Numbered from the stretch's first letter, positions 43,042 to 52,809 are shown. The stretch: 64,000 bases of DNA from Bacillus pseudomycoides (GCF_022811845.1 NZ_CP064266.1:4898001-4962000); one strand, 5' to 3'. Notes: generated by a model not told the origin, from the sequence alone. Made by a program: numbers and translations.

Positions 43042-45195
43042 TTATTTCTGTTCTTGTATATTTTCTTGTTTTGAAGCTTCTTCTTTCGCAGCTTCTTTTT
43101 CTTGCTCTTCTTTTAGCAATACTTTTCTAGATAAGTTTACACGACCTTGTTTGTCAATCTCGATAACTTTTACTGAAATCTCGTCGCCAATTTTCACAAC
43201 GTCTTCTACTTTACCTACGCGCTCAAGTGCAAGCTCAGAAATATGAACAAGACCATCTTTACCACTGAATAATCCAACGAAAGCACCGAACTTCTCGATA
43301 CGTTTTACTTTTCCTAAGTAGATTTCGCCTACTTGTACTTCACGAACGATATCTTCGATAATTTTCTTCGCCTTTTCATTCATTTCTTGATCAACCGATG
43401 AAATAAAGACTGTACCATCTTGCTCAATATCAATTTTCACGCCAGTTTCTTCAATAATTTTGTTAATTTGCTTACCACTTGGTCCAATAACATCACGGAT
43501 TTTATCCGGATTAATTGTCATTGTAATGATTTTCGGAGCATATGCAGATAGCTCTTTGCGAGGTTCAGCGATAGCAGATAACATATGATCTAGAATGTGC
43601 ATACGACCAACTTTCGCTTGTTGTAATGCTTCTTCTAGAATTTCACGAGATAAACCATCAATTTTAATATCCATTTGTAGCGCTGTTACACCTTGTGCTG
43701 TACCTGCTACTTTAAAGTCCATATCACCTAAGTGATCTTCCATACCTTGAATATCAGTTAAAATTGTGTAGTGCTCACCAGATTTTACAAGTCCCATCGC
43801 AATACCAGCAACTGGCGCCTTAAGTGGAACACCAGCGTCCATCATTGCTAATGTACTACCGCAAATACTTGCTTGTGAAGTCGAACCGTTTGATTCTAAT
43901 ACTTCTGATACAAGACGAACTGTATATGGGAAGTCTTGCTCGGATGGAATAACTGGTTCAAGAGCACGCTCACCTAATGCACCGTGACCGATTTCACGAC
44001 GACCCGGTCCACGCATCGGTCTTGTTTCACCAACACTAAAGGATGGGAAATTATAATGATGCATAAAGCGTTTAGATTCTTCTACACCTAGACCATCTAA
44101 AATTTGTACATCTCCTAATGCGCCTAGTGTACAAATACTTAGTGCTTGTGTTTGTCCACGTGTAAACAAGCCAGAACCGTGCGTACGAGATAAAATACCT
44201 ACCTCTGATGCTAAAGGACGAATTTCATCACCTTTACGTCCATCTGGGCGGATTTTTTCAACTGTAATAAGACGACGTACTTCTTCTTTTACAATTTTAT
44301 ATAGAATCTCATTTACTTGTCCTAATGTTTCAGCATCAGCTTCTTGCGCTTCATAATGCTCAATTACACGTTTTTTCACTTCATTAATCGCATCTTCACG
44401 TGCATGTTTTTCATGTACTTGAATTGCAGAATGCATGTCTTGCTCAGCCATTGCACGTACTGCTTGATTAAGCTCAGCATCCACTTCATAAAGTTGTACT
44501 GCTGTCTTCTCTTTACCTACAGCTTGTACAATCTCTTCTTGGAAAGCAATTAGACGTTTAATTTCTTCGTGACCAAACATAATTGCTTCTAACATTGTTT
44601 CTTCAGGTACTTGATCCGCTCCCGCTTCTACCATGTTAATTGCATCTTTCGTACCAGCTACAACAAGGTGAATATCACTTTTCTCTTGTTGCTCTACTGT
44701 TGGATTAATAACGAATTCACCGTCAATACGACCAACTGTTGCACCTGCGATTGGGCCTTCAAATGGAATATCTGAAATCGATAACGCTAATGAAGAACCA
44801 AGCATAGCCGCCATCTCAGAAGAACAATCTTGATCAACACTCATTACAATGCTGACAACTTGTACTTCATTACGGAAACCATCTGCAAAAAGCGGACGAA
44901 TTGGTCGGTCAATCAAACGACTTGCCAAGATCGCTTTTTCACTTGGACGACCTTCACGTTTAATAAAACCGCCTGGAATTTTTCCTACTGCATATAAACG
45001 CTCTTCATAGTTTACTGTAAGTGGGAAGAAATCTACATTTTTCGGCTCTTTTGATGCAGTTGCTGTAGATAGAACTGCTGTGTCGCCATATCTTACTAAT
45101 ACTGCTCCGTTTGCTTGCTTTGCAAGCTGACTTGTTTCAATTGTTAGCTGACGACCAGCTAAATCTATCGAGAAGACTTGCTTTTCTTGACTCAT
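43042..45195 (-). CDS. pnp: Polynucleotide phosphorylase
   Basis: PNPase degrades RNA 3' to 5' using phosphate and is the main exoribonuclease of Bacillus. The 717 residues contain two RNase PH domains (RPIRPLF, LIDRP, MRGPGRREIGHGAL), a KH domain (IGPSGKQINKI) and a C-terminal S1 domain (GKDGLVHISEL). A Glu/Lys-rich tail ends the protein. GAGAGGGG precedes the ATG. It follows rpsO, as in many bacteria, with a terminator between. Confidence 0.98.
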   Translation of the reverse strand: MSQEKQVFSIDLAGRQLTIETSQLAKQANGAVLVRYGDTAVLSTATASKEPKNVDFFPLTVNYEERLYAVGKIPGGFIKREGRPSEKAILASRLIDRPIRPLFADGFRNEVQVVSIVMSVDQDCSSEMAAMLGSSLALSISDIPFEGPIAGATVGRIDGEFVINPTVEQQEKSDIHLVVAGTKDAINMVEAGADQVPEETMLEAIMFGHEEIKRLIAFQEEIVQAVGKEKTAVQLYEVDAELNQAVRAMAEQDMHSAIQVHEKHAREDAINEVKKRVIEHYEAQEADAETLGQVNEILYKIVKEEVRRLITVEKIRPDGRKGDEIRPLASEVGILSRTHGSGLFTRGQTQALSICTLGALGDVQILDGLGVEESKRFMHHYNFPSFSVGETRPMRGPGRREIGHGALGERALEPVIPSEQDFPYTVRLVSEVLESNGSTSQASICGSTLAMMDAGVPLKAPVAGIAMGLVKSGEHYTILTDIQGMEDHLGDMDFKVAGTAQGVTALQMDIKIDGLSREILEEALQQAKVGRMHILDHMLSAIAEPRKELSAYAPKIITMTINPDKIRDVIGPSGKQINKIIEETGVKIDIEQDGTVFISSVDQEMNEKAKKIIEDIVREVQVGEIYLGKVKRIEKFGAFVGLFSGKDGLVHISELALERVGKVEDVVKIGDEISVKVIEIDKQGRVNLSRKVLLKEEQEKEAAKEEASKQENIQEQK

Positions 45196-45325
45196 TTAAG
45201 TACCCCTCTCAATTTAAAGTATTCAATTCTTCTATGTAAATGGATCATATATCACAATATTCTCCCTCTAGTATTACCGAAATTTAAGTAAGATATAAAG
45301 AGTAGAAGATATTATTTTTACCTAA

Positions 45326-45350
45326 CAAAAAAGCGGGAATATTCCCGCTT
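45326..45350 (-). terminator. Rho-independent terminator of rpsO
   Basis: A 10-bp perfect palindrome AAGCGGGAAT/ATTCCCGCTT is followed by TTTTTTG on the minus strand, 6 bases after the rpsO stop. Confidence 0.9.
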
Positions 45351-45356
45351 CTTTGA

Positions 45357-45626
45357 CTATCGACGTAAGCCAAGCTTTGTGATTAATTCACGGTAACGTG
45401 TGATATCGCTATTACGAAGGTAAGTAAGTAAGTTACGACGTTTACCAACCATCTTTAATAGACCACGACGTGAATGATGATCTTTCTTGTGAGTACGTAA
45501 GTGCTCGTTTAGAGTGTTAATTTGCTCCGTTAGGACAGCAATTTGAACCTCTGGAGAACCAGTATCAGTCTCATGAGTTCTAAATTGTGCAATGATTTCA
45601 TTTTTACGCTCTTGTGTTAAAGCCAT
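45357..45626 (-). CDS. rpsO: Ribosomal protein S15
   Basis: S15 binds 16S rRNA early in 30S assembly. The 89-residue sequence is typical throughout ([26 protein letters not shown]). AGGAGG precedes the ATG. It has its own promoter inside the end of ribF and a terminator before pnp. The leader may contain the S15 autoregulatory structure known from related Firmicutes. Confidence 0.98.
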
Positions 45627-45714
45627 CCTATTTCACCTCCTAATAATTAAACCCCCAATTACCTAGCAAGCGTCGGTGAGTCGCAATGCCAAGCAATGGT
45701 TGTCATAAAGTACA
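45627..45714 (-). ncRNA. Possible S15-binding rpsO leader
   Basis: About 88 bases of leader separate the predicted start (near 45714) from the rpsO ATG. Short GC-rich complementary segments (GCG/CGC around GACTCACCGA; CCA/TGG) and TAATT/AATTA around the G-run before AGGAGG are visible. S15 leader regulation is known in Geobacillus and Bacillus; I cannot confirm the exact fold by eye. Confidence 0.4.
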
Positions 45715-45720
45715 TAACAT

Positions 45721-45749
45721 AGAATACTACTTTTCATTGGAAAAAGCAA
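45721..45749 (-). promoter_or_regulatory. Sigma-A promoter of rpsO
   Basis: TTGCTT (45744-45749) and TATTCT (45721-45726) are 17 bases apart on the minus strand, across the ribF stop codon. Confidence 0.65.
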
Positions 45750-46698
45750 GTATATTCTTTGCAGTCCTAAAATATTCTTGTGCTGTTATTTTATCTTTTG
45801 CAATTTGTGCAACTAGCTCCTCGATGCCATTAAATTTTTTCTCTTCTCGAATACGCATGTGCCACTCAACAGCAACAATCTGATCATATATATCTTCATT
45901 GAAATGGAATAAATGCACTTCAATAGACAATTGGCGCTCATCTTCTTTAAAAGTTGGTTTATATCCGATGTTACATACACCATCATACCACTCATCGTGA
46001 ACTTTCAGTCTTACTGCATATACACCAACAGGTGGCAGAAGATATTCCTCACTTAAAGCTACATTAGCTGTTGGAAAACCAATTTGCCGTCCGCGTTTAT
46101 CCCCATGAACAACCATTCCTTCTACTGTATAAGCTCTACCTAGAATAGATGGGATTTGCTCCATTTCGCCATTTCGAATCAGTTTTCGTAATGCCGTTGA
46201 ACTTACTTTTTCTTCTTGGAATTCAACTTTTTCAATCACGGTCTGTGTAAACTCCCCTCTTGCATGAAATGGTAAAGTCTCCATCGTCCCTTTTCCTAAA
46301 CGTCCATATGAATAATCAAAGCCTGCTACTACATGCTTTACATTTAGTCCAATAATATATTCATCTACAAACTGTTGTGGCAGTAATCCAGCAAATGATT
46401 CATCGAATTTCACCACATATAACATATCAATCCCCAAATCTGCAATTACTTTTCCTTTAATACATAGTGGCGTAATATACTCCACATGAGCTTCCTTTTT
46501 CCCTAACACAACAGATGGATGTGGATGAAATGTTATAACAGCACTCTTACATCCTCTTTCATCCGCTATTTTTTTTGCTGTTCGAATCACACGTTGATGT
46601 CCTAAATGAATGCCATCAAAAAATCCTAATGCCATTACAGTAGGTGGTAATTCTATTTTATTTTGTTTATGTGGATGAGTTAAATGAATAATTTTCAC
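45727..46698 (-). CDS. ribF: Bifunctional riboflavin kinase/FAD synthetase
   Basis: RibF (RibC in B. subtilis) makes FMN and FAD. The 323 residues carry the adenylyltransferase motif ALGFFDGIHLGHQRVI (N-terminal) and the flavokinase motif GDKRGRQIGFPTANV near residue 190. I choose the GTG at 46696-46698, 9 bases after AAGGTG, which gives the family start MKIIHLTHPH. A GTG four codons upstream overlaps the ribosome site. It sits 43 bases after truB. Confidence 0.95.
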   Translation of the reverse strand: MKIIHLTHPHKQNKIELPPTVMALGFFDGIHLGHQRVIRTAKKIADERGCKSAVITFHPHPSVVLGKKEAHVEYITPLCIKGKVIADLGIDMLYVVKFDESFAGLLPQQFVDEYIIGLNVKHVVAGFDYSYGRLGKGTMETLPFHARGEFTQTVIEKVEFQEEKVSSTALRKLIRNGEMEQIPSILGRAYTVEGMVVHGDKRGRQIGFPTANVALSEEYLLPPVGVYAVRLKVHDEWYDGVCNIGYKPTFKEDERQLSIEVHLFHFNEDIYDQIVAVEWHMRIREEKKFNGIEELVAQIAKDKITAQEYFRTAKNILAFSNEK

Positions 46699-46741
46699 GC
46701 TTGAATTCACCTTTTTCTGTAATAATCCTTCTAATAATTCA

Positions 46742-47665
46742 TTATAGCTTTAGTTCCTGATTATTCACAAGTACTTTCATTGGCTTTAACATGCCAGGAT
46801 GTTTTGGATGATGTTCATAAATTGCTAAGCAATGTTCATTTTTATCAAACACTGTAATAAATGGCGCTGTCACTTGTAATTCATTCTTTAAAAACATGCC
46901 ATTTTTTATTTTTTCTGCTTGTTTTTCATCTACAATCATTTTTGGAAACTTACTTAACGCTTCATCAATTGAGATGAAAATAGACTCTACCGTTCCATTT
47001 TGCATGTTTTCTTCAATTTCTTCAAATGATATGCAATCTTCTAGCAAAAATTCTCCTGAAGCTGTGCGCACAAGATGTGACATATGTGCTGGGAATCCTA
47101 ATTTTTCACCAATCATAACCGCTAATGTTCTCACATATGTTCCTTTGCTACATGTAACACGGAAGCGGAATGAAATGTTTTCCCCTTCAAATACTTCACG
47201 ATCATCAAGTAACACGAATTCATGAATGGTTATCGTACGAACTGGACGTTCCACTTCTTGTCCGGCTCTTGCATATTCATACAGTTTCTTTCCATTTACT
47301 TTTACAGCTGAATACATGGGAGGTACTTGCTCGATTGTACCTGTTAATTCTGCTAGTACATCTTCCACTTCCGCACGTGTAATGATGCGATTTACATCTT
47401 GTTTTTCCACTACCTCACCAGAAGCATCTTCAGTCGTTGTCGAAAACCCTAGTGTAACTTCACCTTCATATGTTTTCGTTTCACTCGTTAAAAACTGCGC
47501 AATTTTTGTTGCACGTCCTATACAAATCGGTAATACGCCTGTCACATCTGGGTCTAATGTTCCTGTATGACCAATTCTCTTTTCACGCAATATCTTTCTT
47601 AACTTAAATACACAATCGTGCGATGTCATCCCTTTTGGTTTATGTAATAGTACTACACCTTCCAT
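46742..47665 (-). CDS. truB: tRNA pseudouridine-55 synthase TruB
   Basis: TruB converts U55 of the tRNA T-loop to pseudouridine. The 307 residues have the motif GTLDPDVTGVLPICIG with the catalytic Asp near residue 39, KTYEGEVTLG and YVRTLAVMIGEKLG. GAGGTG precedes the ATG. A terminator lies between rbfA and truB, so truB and ribF may have a separate supply of transcript. Confidence 0.97.
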   Translation of the reverse strand: MEGVVLLHKPKGMTSHDCVFKLRKILREKRIGHTGTLDPDVTGVLPICIGRATKIAQFLTSETKTYEGEVTLGFSTTTEDASGEVVEKQDVNRIITRAEVEDVLAELTGTIEQVPPMYSAVKVNGKKLYEYARAGQEVERPVRTITIHEFVLLDDREVFEGENISFRFRVTCSKGTYVRTLAVMIGEKLGFPAHMSHLVRTASGEFLLEDCISFEEIEENMQNGTVESIFISIDEALSKFPKMIVDEKQAEKIKNGMFLKNELQVTAPFITVFDKNEHCLAIYEHHPKHPGMLKPMKVLVNNQELKL

Positions 47666-47783
47666 ATGTTCACCTCATTGTTATACTTTTGTAGAAAACG
47701 TTCAAAAAGCCCGGTAAAGATAGCTATTGCATTTCTTTATCATTCTTTTTAAACACACACTTGTATGCAAAACTTACTTTCCA

Positions 47784-47816
47784 TTGAAAAAATGGATAGA
47801 CAAATGTCTATCCATT
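47784..47816 (-). terminator. Rho-independent terminator after rbfA
   Basis: A perfect 12-bp stem AATGGATAGACA/TGTCTATCCATT is followed by TTTTTTC on the minus strand. The rbfA stop codon lies at its edge. It divides the rimP-infB-rbfA unit from truB-ribF. Confidence 0.88.
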
Positions 47817-48171
47817 ATTCTTCACGTTTACCGTCTTTATTAATTTCATGTAAAAGTGTATCAATTCGATGACCATATCCAATGGATTCATCAAATTCAA
47901 AAGAAATTTCCGGTGTTTTACGAAGACGAATACGTTGGCCAATTTCTGAACGAATAAAGCCTTTTGCCTTCGCTAAGCCTTTTAATGTATTTTCTTTCTG
48001 TTCTTCGTCTCCTAAAACAGAAATATATACTTTGGCAATTTGTAAATCTCCGCTCACTTGTACATCTGTTACTGTAACAAATCCAACACGTGGGTCTTTA
48101 ATTTTACGACTAATGATGTCGCCTAATTCTTTTTTCATTTGCTCACCCACACGGTTCGCACGTAATTTCAT
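47815..48171 (-). CDS. rbfA: 30S ribosome-binding factor RbfA
   Basis: RbfA is a late 30S maturation factor with a KH-like fold. The 118 residues begin MKLRANRVGEQMKKEL and contain DPRVGFVTVTDV and KTPEISFEFDESI, all conserved. GAGGTG precedes the ATG. It ends the long operon that starts at rimP, immediately followed by a terminator. Confidence 0.97.
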   Translation of the reverse strand: MKLRANRVGEQMKKELGDIISRKIKDPRVGFVTVTDVQVSGDLQIAKVYISVLGDEEQKENTLKGLAKAKGFIRSEIGQRIRLRKTPEISFEFDESIGYGHRIDTLLHEINKDGKREE

Positions 48172-48186
48172 AACTATTCACCTCAT

Positions 48187-48468
48187 TCAATACCATTCCA
48201 ATTGTGTTATCGTGCGTTCAATTTCAGGAAATGAATCGATATACGTAAGTACACGATTCATTTCTTTTTCGCAGACAACACGATTTGAGGATACGGAAAC
48301 AATCGCAATTTCTGTACGTTGCCATACATCTTGGTGTCCTATTTCAGAAACCGCTACATTGTATCTCTGTTTCACACGAGTTAGCACACGCTGTAAAATT
48401 GCTCGTTTCTCTTTTAAAGAATGCACATCATAAATCATACACTCGAATGAGAGTGAAGCGATAATCAT
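48187..48468 (-). CDS. ylxP: YlxP family protein (DUF503)
   Basis: This 93-residue alpha/beta protein begins MIIASLSFECMIYDVHSLKEK and belongs to the DUF503 family conserved between infB and rbfA in Firmicutes. Its biochemical role is not established; context suggests ribosome assembly. The ATG overlaps the infB stop (ATGA), so it is translationally coupled to infB. Confidence 0.92.
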   Translation of the reverse strand: MIIASLSFECMIYDVHSLKEKRAILQRVLTRVKQRYNVAVSEIGHQDVWQRTEIAIVSVSSNRVVCEKEMNRVLTYIDSFPEIERTITQLEWY

Positions 48469-50531
48469 CGCTTCACTTCTTCCATAATGTACGCCTCAAT
48501 GATGTCCCCTTCTTTAAGATCGTTGTATTTCTCAATTGTAATACCACACTCGTAGTTTTGTGCAACTTCTTTTACGTCGTCTTTGAAACGTTTTAGCGTA
48601 TCAAGTTGTCCTTCGTAAATTACTACACCGTCACGGATAATACGAACACCGCTATCACGCGTGATTTTACCGTCTGTTACGTAACATCCTGCAATTGTTC
48701 CAACTTTTGTTACTTTGAATGTTTGACGAACTTCCGCTTGGCCAATTACTTTTTCTTCGAATTCAGGATCAAGCATACCTTGCATTGCTGCTTCAATCTC
48801 TTCGATTACTTTGTAAATAATACGGTGCAGACGAATATCAACATTTTCTAGCTCAGCTGTACGTTTCGCGTTTACATCAGGACGTACGTTAAATCCGATT
48901 ACAATCGCATTAGATGCAGAAGCTAAAATAATATCAGACTCTGTAATCGCACCTACGCCTGTATGAATAATTTTCACTTTTACACCTTCAACATCAATTT
49001 TACGAAGTGATGCTGCCATTGCTTCTACAGAACCTTGTACGTCTGCTTTCACAATTAGGTTAATTTCTTTCATTTCGCCTTCTTGGATTTGTTGGAATAA
49101 ATCTTCAAGGCTTAATTTAGATTTCTCACCGCGCTGTGCAAGCAATGCTTGTTGTGCACGTGATTCACCAATTTGACGTGCCTTCTTCTCATCAGCAAAT
49201 GCCATGAAACGATCTCCAGCTTGTGGTACTTCATTTAAACCTGTAATTTCAACAGGAGTAGATGGACCAGCAACTTTCACACGACGTCCGATGTCACTTA
49301 CCATCGCACGAACACGTCCAAATGACGTCCCAACAACAATTGGATCTCCCACTCGAAGTGTACCATTTTGTACAAGTAATGTTGCGATTGTTCCTTTACC
49401 TTTATCAAGCTGTGCTTCAATTACAGTACCAGTTGCATAACGGTTTGGATTTGCTTTATATTCTTCTACTTCACTTACAAGTAGGATCATTTCTAGCAAG
49501 TTGTCAATTCCTTCACCTTGAATTGCAGAAATTGGCACGAAAATTGTATCTCCGCCCCAAGCTTCTGGAACTAATTCATACTCTGTTAATTCTTGCATTA
49601 CACGGTCTGGATTCGCTGCTGGTTTATCCATTTTATTCACAGCAACAATAATTGGTACTCCAGCTGCTTTTGCATGGTTAATTGCTTCAACTGTTTGTGG
49701 CATAACACCGTCATCAGCTGCTACAACAAGGATTGTAATATCTGTTACTTGTGCACCACGTGCGCGCATCGTTGTAAACGCCGCGTGACCCGGTGTATCT
49801 AAGAACGTAATTTTCTTGTCATTTACTTCAACTTGGTATGCACCAATATGCTGAGTAATTCCACCCGCTTCGCCAGCAGTTACTTTTGAATTACGGATAG
49901 AATCAAGTAATGTTGTTTTACCATGGTCAACGTGTCCCATAATTGTAACAACGGCTGGACGCTCTTTTAAATTTTCTTCATCGTCTTGTTCATCAATGAA
50001 TGTTTCAAACTCAGTTTCACTTACAATTACTTCTTCCTCTACTTCAATACCGTAATCACTAGCGATTAACTCAATTGTATCTTTATCTAAATCTTGGTTA
50101 ATCGTCGCCATAATACCTAACATGAAGAGCTTTTTAATAAGCTCAGATGGCTCTTTGTTTAATTTCTTTGCAAGTTCACTTACAGTAAGTGATCCAGAGA
50201 AAGTAATTTTATCTGGTGTTTCTACAACTTGCGTTTGTTGTCTTCCAGCAAAGTTTTCTTGACGTTTGTCTTCATTTCCTTTGCCTTTCTTCTTTTTCTT
50301 ATTGCTGTTCTTTTTACTACGAACAACTTTTTCTTCTACTTCAAACTCATCTGCAACAGAAGGTTTTTCTGCTCCAGTATTGTACTTATTATCTAATTTG
50401 TTTACTACTTCATCGTCTAACATTGTCATATGATTCGAAACCTCGATATTCATTTCTTTTAGTTTTGTAATAATATCTTTACTTGAGATATTGTGTTTCT
50501 TTGCATATTCATACACTCGAATTTTACTCAT
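48465..50531 (-). CDS. infB: Translation initiation factor IF-2
   Basis: IF-2 is the GTPase that brings initiator tRNA to the 30S subunit and promotes subunit joining. The 688 residues have a short N-terminal IF2N domain (RVYEYAKKHNISSKDII), a Lys-rich linker, and a second IF2N segment. The G domain follows near residue 190-350 (GHVDHGKTTLLD, DTPGHAAF, NKMD), then the domains of the C-terminal half. The ATG at 50529-50531 follows GGGGGTGAAGGT and lies within the end of rplGA. Confidence 0.98.
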   Translation of the reverse strand: MSKIRVYEYAKKHNISSKDIITKLKEMNIEVSNHMTMLDDEVVNKLDNKYNTGAEKPSVADEFEVEEKVVRSKKNSNKKKKKGKGNEDKRQENFAGRQQTQVVETPDKITFSGSLTVSELAKKLNKEPSELIKKLFMLGIMATINQDLDKDTIELIASDYGIEVEEEVIVSETEFETFIDEQDDEENLKERPAVVTIMGHVDHGKTTLLDSIRNSKVTAGEAGGITQHIGAYQVEVNDKKITFLDTPGHAAFTTMRARGAQVTDITILVVAADDGVMPQTVEAINHAKAAGVPIIVAVNKMDKPAANPDRVMQELTEYELVPEAWGGDTIFVPISAIQGEGIDNLLEMILLVSEVEEYKANPNRYATGTVIEAQLDKGKGTIATLLVQNGTLRVGDPIVVGTSFGRVRAMVSDIGRRVKVAGPSTPVEITGLNEVPQAGDRFMAFADEKKARQIGESRAQQALLAQRGEKSKLSLEDLFQQIQEGEMKEINLIVKADVQGSVEAMAASLRKIDVEGVKVKIIHTGVGAITESDIILASASNAIVIGFNVRPDVNAKRTAELENVDIRLHRIIYKVIEEIEAAMQGMLDPEFEEKVIGQAEVRQTFKVTKVGTIAGCYVTDGKITRDSGVRIIRDGVVIYEGQLDTLKRFKDDVKEVAQNYECGITIEKYNDLKEGDIIEAYIMEEVKR

Positions 50532-50535
50532 ACCT

Positions 50536-50847
50536 TCACCCCCGGTAAGTTGTATCGAGCATGCTACGCAGCTTTTTCGCAAAGCCCTCATCTAACACAG
50601 CTACAACGACTCGCTCGTCTCTCCCAATCGCATGCCCTAATTGTTGTCGATTTTCGACTTTTCTCATTGGTATGTTATAGTACGTGGTTTTATCTATGAT
50701 GCGCTTTGTAGTGTTCGCTGACGCATCTTCAGAAAGCAATACAAGCTTTGCTTTGCCACTTCGTACTTCTTTTAAAACGAGTTCTTCACCCGAAATTATT
50801 TTTCGAGCACGGTTTGCTAGTCCTAAAAACGATTTCCAATCGGACAC
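50536..50847 (-). CDS. rplGA: L7Ae-family K-turn-binding protein RplGA (YlxQ)
   Basis: This 103-residue member of the L7Ae/L30e family binds kink-turn RNA in B. subtilis. It begins with GTG (50845-50847), directly after the rnpM stop, 9 bases from AGGAG. LGLANRARKIISGEELVLKEVRSG is the conserved RNA-binding face, split over the first helix and loop. It is coupled to both neighbours. Confidence 0.94.
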   Translation of the reverse strand: MSDWKSFLGLANRARKIISGEELVLKEVRSGKAKLVLLSEDASANTTKRIIDKTTYYNIPMRKVENRQQLGHAIGRDERVVVAVLDEGFAKKLRSMLDTTYRG

Positions 50848-51120
50848 TTATTTCGACTCCTTCTCAACAAGCTCGAGAAGCTCTTCATAAAGGGAACTGT
50901 CGATTTTCGCTTTTAGATGATGTTCCAAAATGTTTTTTTTCTGCGCTTGGATAATGCACTCTTTGTCTTTTGACAAGTATGCACCACGTCCTGATTTCTT
51001 TCCAGTTAAATCAATGGACACTTCGCCCTCTTTGGAACGAACAATGCGAACGAGCTCGCGCTTTGATTTCATTTCTTGTGTTGCAATACATTTTCGTAAC
51101 GGAACTTTTCGATTGCTCAC
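50848..51120 (-). CDS. rnpM: RNase P modulator RnpM (YlxR)
   Basis: This 90-residue basic RNA-binding protein of the YlxR family was recently described in B. subtilis as a modulator of RNase P. The core KVPLRKCIAT and GRGAYLSKDKECI motifs are present. I start at GTG 51118-51120, 8 bases after GAGG. The ATG at 51124-51126 is only 2 bases from that site. The stop abuts the rplGA start. Confidence 0.92.
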   Translation of the reverse strand: MSNRKVPLRKCIATQEMKSKRELVRIVRSKEGEVSIDLTGKKSGRGAYLSKDKECIIQAQKKNILEHHLKAKIDSSLYEELLELVEKESK

Positions 51121-51131
51121 GATCATCACCT

Positions 51132-52232
51132 CTATTCGATTTCGTCTTCAACTGAATCGAATGCGATCATGTTGTATTCTTCTGTTACAATGCCAAGTTG
51201 CTTCGCATCAGACTCGCTTTTAATATCAATTTTCCAACCAGTTAATTTCGCTGCAAGACGTGCATTTTGCCCGCGTTTACCAATTGCTAATGAAAGCTGA
51301 TGATCTGGAACAACAACAGTTGTTGCTTTTTCCTCTTCATTCACAAGTACTTTTACAACTTGTGATGGGCTTAAAGCATTTGCTACATATTCAACTGGAT
51401 CATTTGACCAGCGAACAATATCAATCTTTTCACCTTTTAGTTCATCAACAATGCGTTGTACACGTTGTCCTTTTGGACCTACGCAAGAACCTACTGGATC
51501 AACATCGATATTCTCTGCATATACAGAAATTTTAGAACGGTCGCCTGCTTCACGTGCTACAGAACGAATTTCTACAGTTCCATCATAAATTTCTGGCACT
51601 TCAATTTCGAATAAACGTTTTAAAAGACCTGGATGTGTACGTGATACGTAAATTTGTGGTCCTTTTGTCGTTTTTTCTACTTTTGTAATGAACACACGAA
51701 TTCGATCATGTGGTTTATATTGTTCATTCGGCATTTGCTCACTTACTGGTAGTAAAGCTTCTACTTTCCCTAAGCTTACATAAATAAAACGAGCATCTTG
51801 ACGTTGCACAATACCAACCATGATATCTTCTTCGCGGTCACTAAATTCTGAATAAATGACACCGCGTTCTGCCTCACGTACACGTTGTGTCACAACTTGT
51901 TTTGCAGTTTGCGCTGCAATACGTCCGAAATCTTTTGGTGTTACTTCAATCTCTAATACATCACCATCTTGATAGTTCGGATTGATATGTCTTGCTTCTT
52001 CTACAGAAATTTCAAGACGTGGATCAAACACATTATCTACAACGTCTTTACGTGCTAAAACTTGAATTGTTCCCACTTCTGGGTTAAAGCTAACACGTAC
52101 GTTTTGTGCTTGGTTAAAATTGCGTTTATAAGCAGAGATTAAAGCTGCCTCAATTGCATCAATAATAATATCTTTGCTAATACCTTTTTCTGATTCTAAT
52201 ACGAGCAAAGCATCTAACAACTCAGTGCTCAT
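51132..52232 (-). CDS. nusA: Transcription termination/antitermination factor NusA
   Basis: NusA binds RNA polymerase and affects pausing, termination and antitermination. The 366 residues carry an N-terminal polymerase-binding domain (about 1-130), an S1 domain (GIVQRQDARFIYVSLG) and two KH domains (VGPKGQRVQ, IGKRGQNARLAAKL). The Gram-negative C-terminal repeats are absent, as expected for Bacillus. AAGGGGG precedes the ATG. NusA could act on its own operon through the terminator-like hairpin in the leader. Confidence 0.98.
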   Translation of the reverse strand: MSTELLDALLVLESEKGISKDIIIDAIEAALISAYKRNFNQAQNVRVSFNPEVGTIQVLARKDVVDNVFDPRLEISVEEARHINPNYQDGDVLEIEVTPKDFGRIAAQTAKQVVTQRVREAERGVIYSEFSDREEDIMVGIVQRQDARFIYVSLGKVEALLPVSEQMPNEQYKPHDRIRVFITKVEKTTKGPQIYVSRTHPGLLKRLFEIEVPEIYDGTVEIRSVAREAGDRSKISVYAENIDVDPVGSCVGPKGQRVQRIVDELKGEKIDIVRWSNDPVEYVANALSPSQVVKVLVNEEEKATTVVVPDHQLSLAIGKRGQNARLAAKLTGWKIDIKSESDAKQLGIVTEEYNMIAFDSVEDEIE

Positions 52233-52249
52233 GAAGATCCCCCTTCTTA

Positions 52250-52720
52250 CTAAAACGTAACAGCAAGTCGCGCATTCGCAACTTTATCCATTGGAATTTG
52301 GATTTCTTTTTTACGTGTTTTAATTGTTAATAATAGTGTAATTGTTGTACCATCATAGGACAGTAGCTTTCCTTCAAACATCTTTTCACCATCAATCGGC
52401 TCATATGTTTTAATTGCCACTTGTCTTCCTACCGCTTGCTGGAAGTCTTTTTCTTTCTTTAATGGGCGTTCTGCTCCAGGAGATGATACATCCAAAAAGT
52501 AAAGATGAGGAATTGGGTCCTCTTTATCTAAAGCTTCACTTAAACGCTCACTTACCGCACCGCATTCTTCAATGTCTACTCCTGTTTCAGAATCGATAAA
52601 TACGCGTAGGAACCAGTCTTTTCCTTCTTTCACATATTCTACATCTACAAGTTCAAGATTTAACTCTTCAACAATCGGCTGTGCAAGTGCTTCAACAACT
52701 TCTGTGACTTTCTTATCCAT
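52250..52720 (-). CDS. rimP: Ribosome maturation factor RimP
   Basis: RimP helps early 30S assembly. The 156 residues include VDVEYVKEGKDWFLRVFID, the conserved DIEECGAVSERLSEALD and LDVSSPGAERPL, in the usual two-domain order. The ATG at 52718-52720 follows GGAAGGAGG; an upstream in-frame start at 52744 would include that site. It is the first gene of the rimP-nusA-rnpM-rplGA-infB-ylxP-rbfA operon. Confidence 0.97.
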   Translation of the reverse strand: MDKKVTEVVEALAQPIVEELNLELVDVEYVKEGKDWFLRVFIDSETGVDIEECGAVSERLSEALDKEDPIPHLYFLDVSSPGAERPLKKEKDFQQAVGRQVAIKTYEPIDGEKMFEGKLLSYDGTTITLLLTIKTRKKEIQIPMDKVANARLAVTF

Positions 52721-52809
52721 AAACAGCCTCCTTCCTGCCGCCATGTACCATTTGAAAGAAAAAACTCCGCCTCATTTAAAACGGTCTATCTTATTCTTTC
52801 TCGTTAGCT

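Noticed and set aside
47882..48433. 183-codon open frame on the plus strand opposite rbfA and ylxP
   Set aside because: It spans two well-identified minus-strand genes and resembles no known protein.
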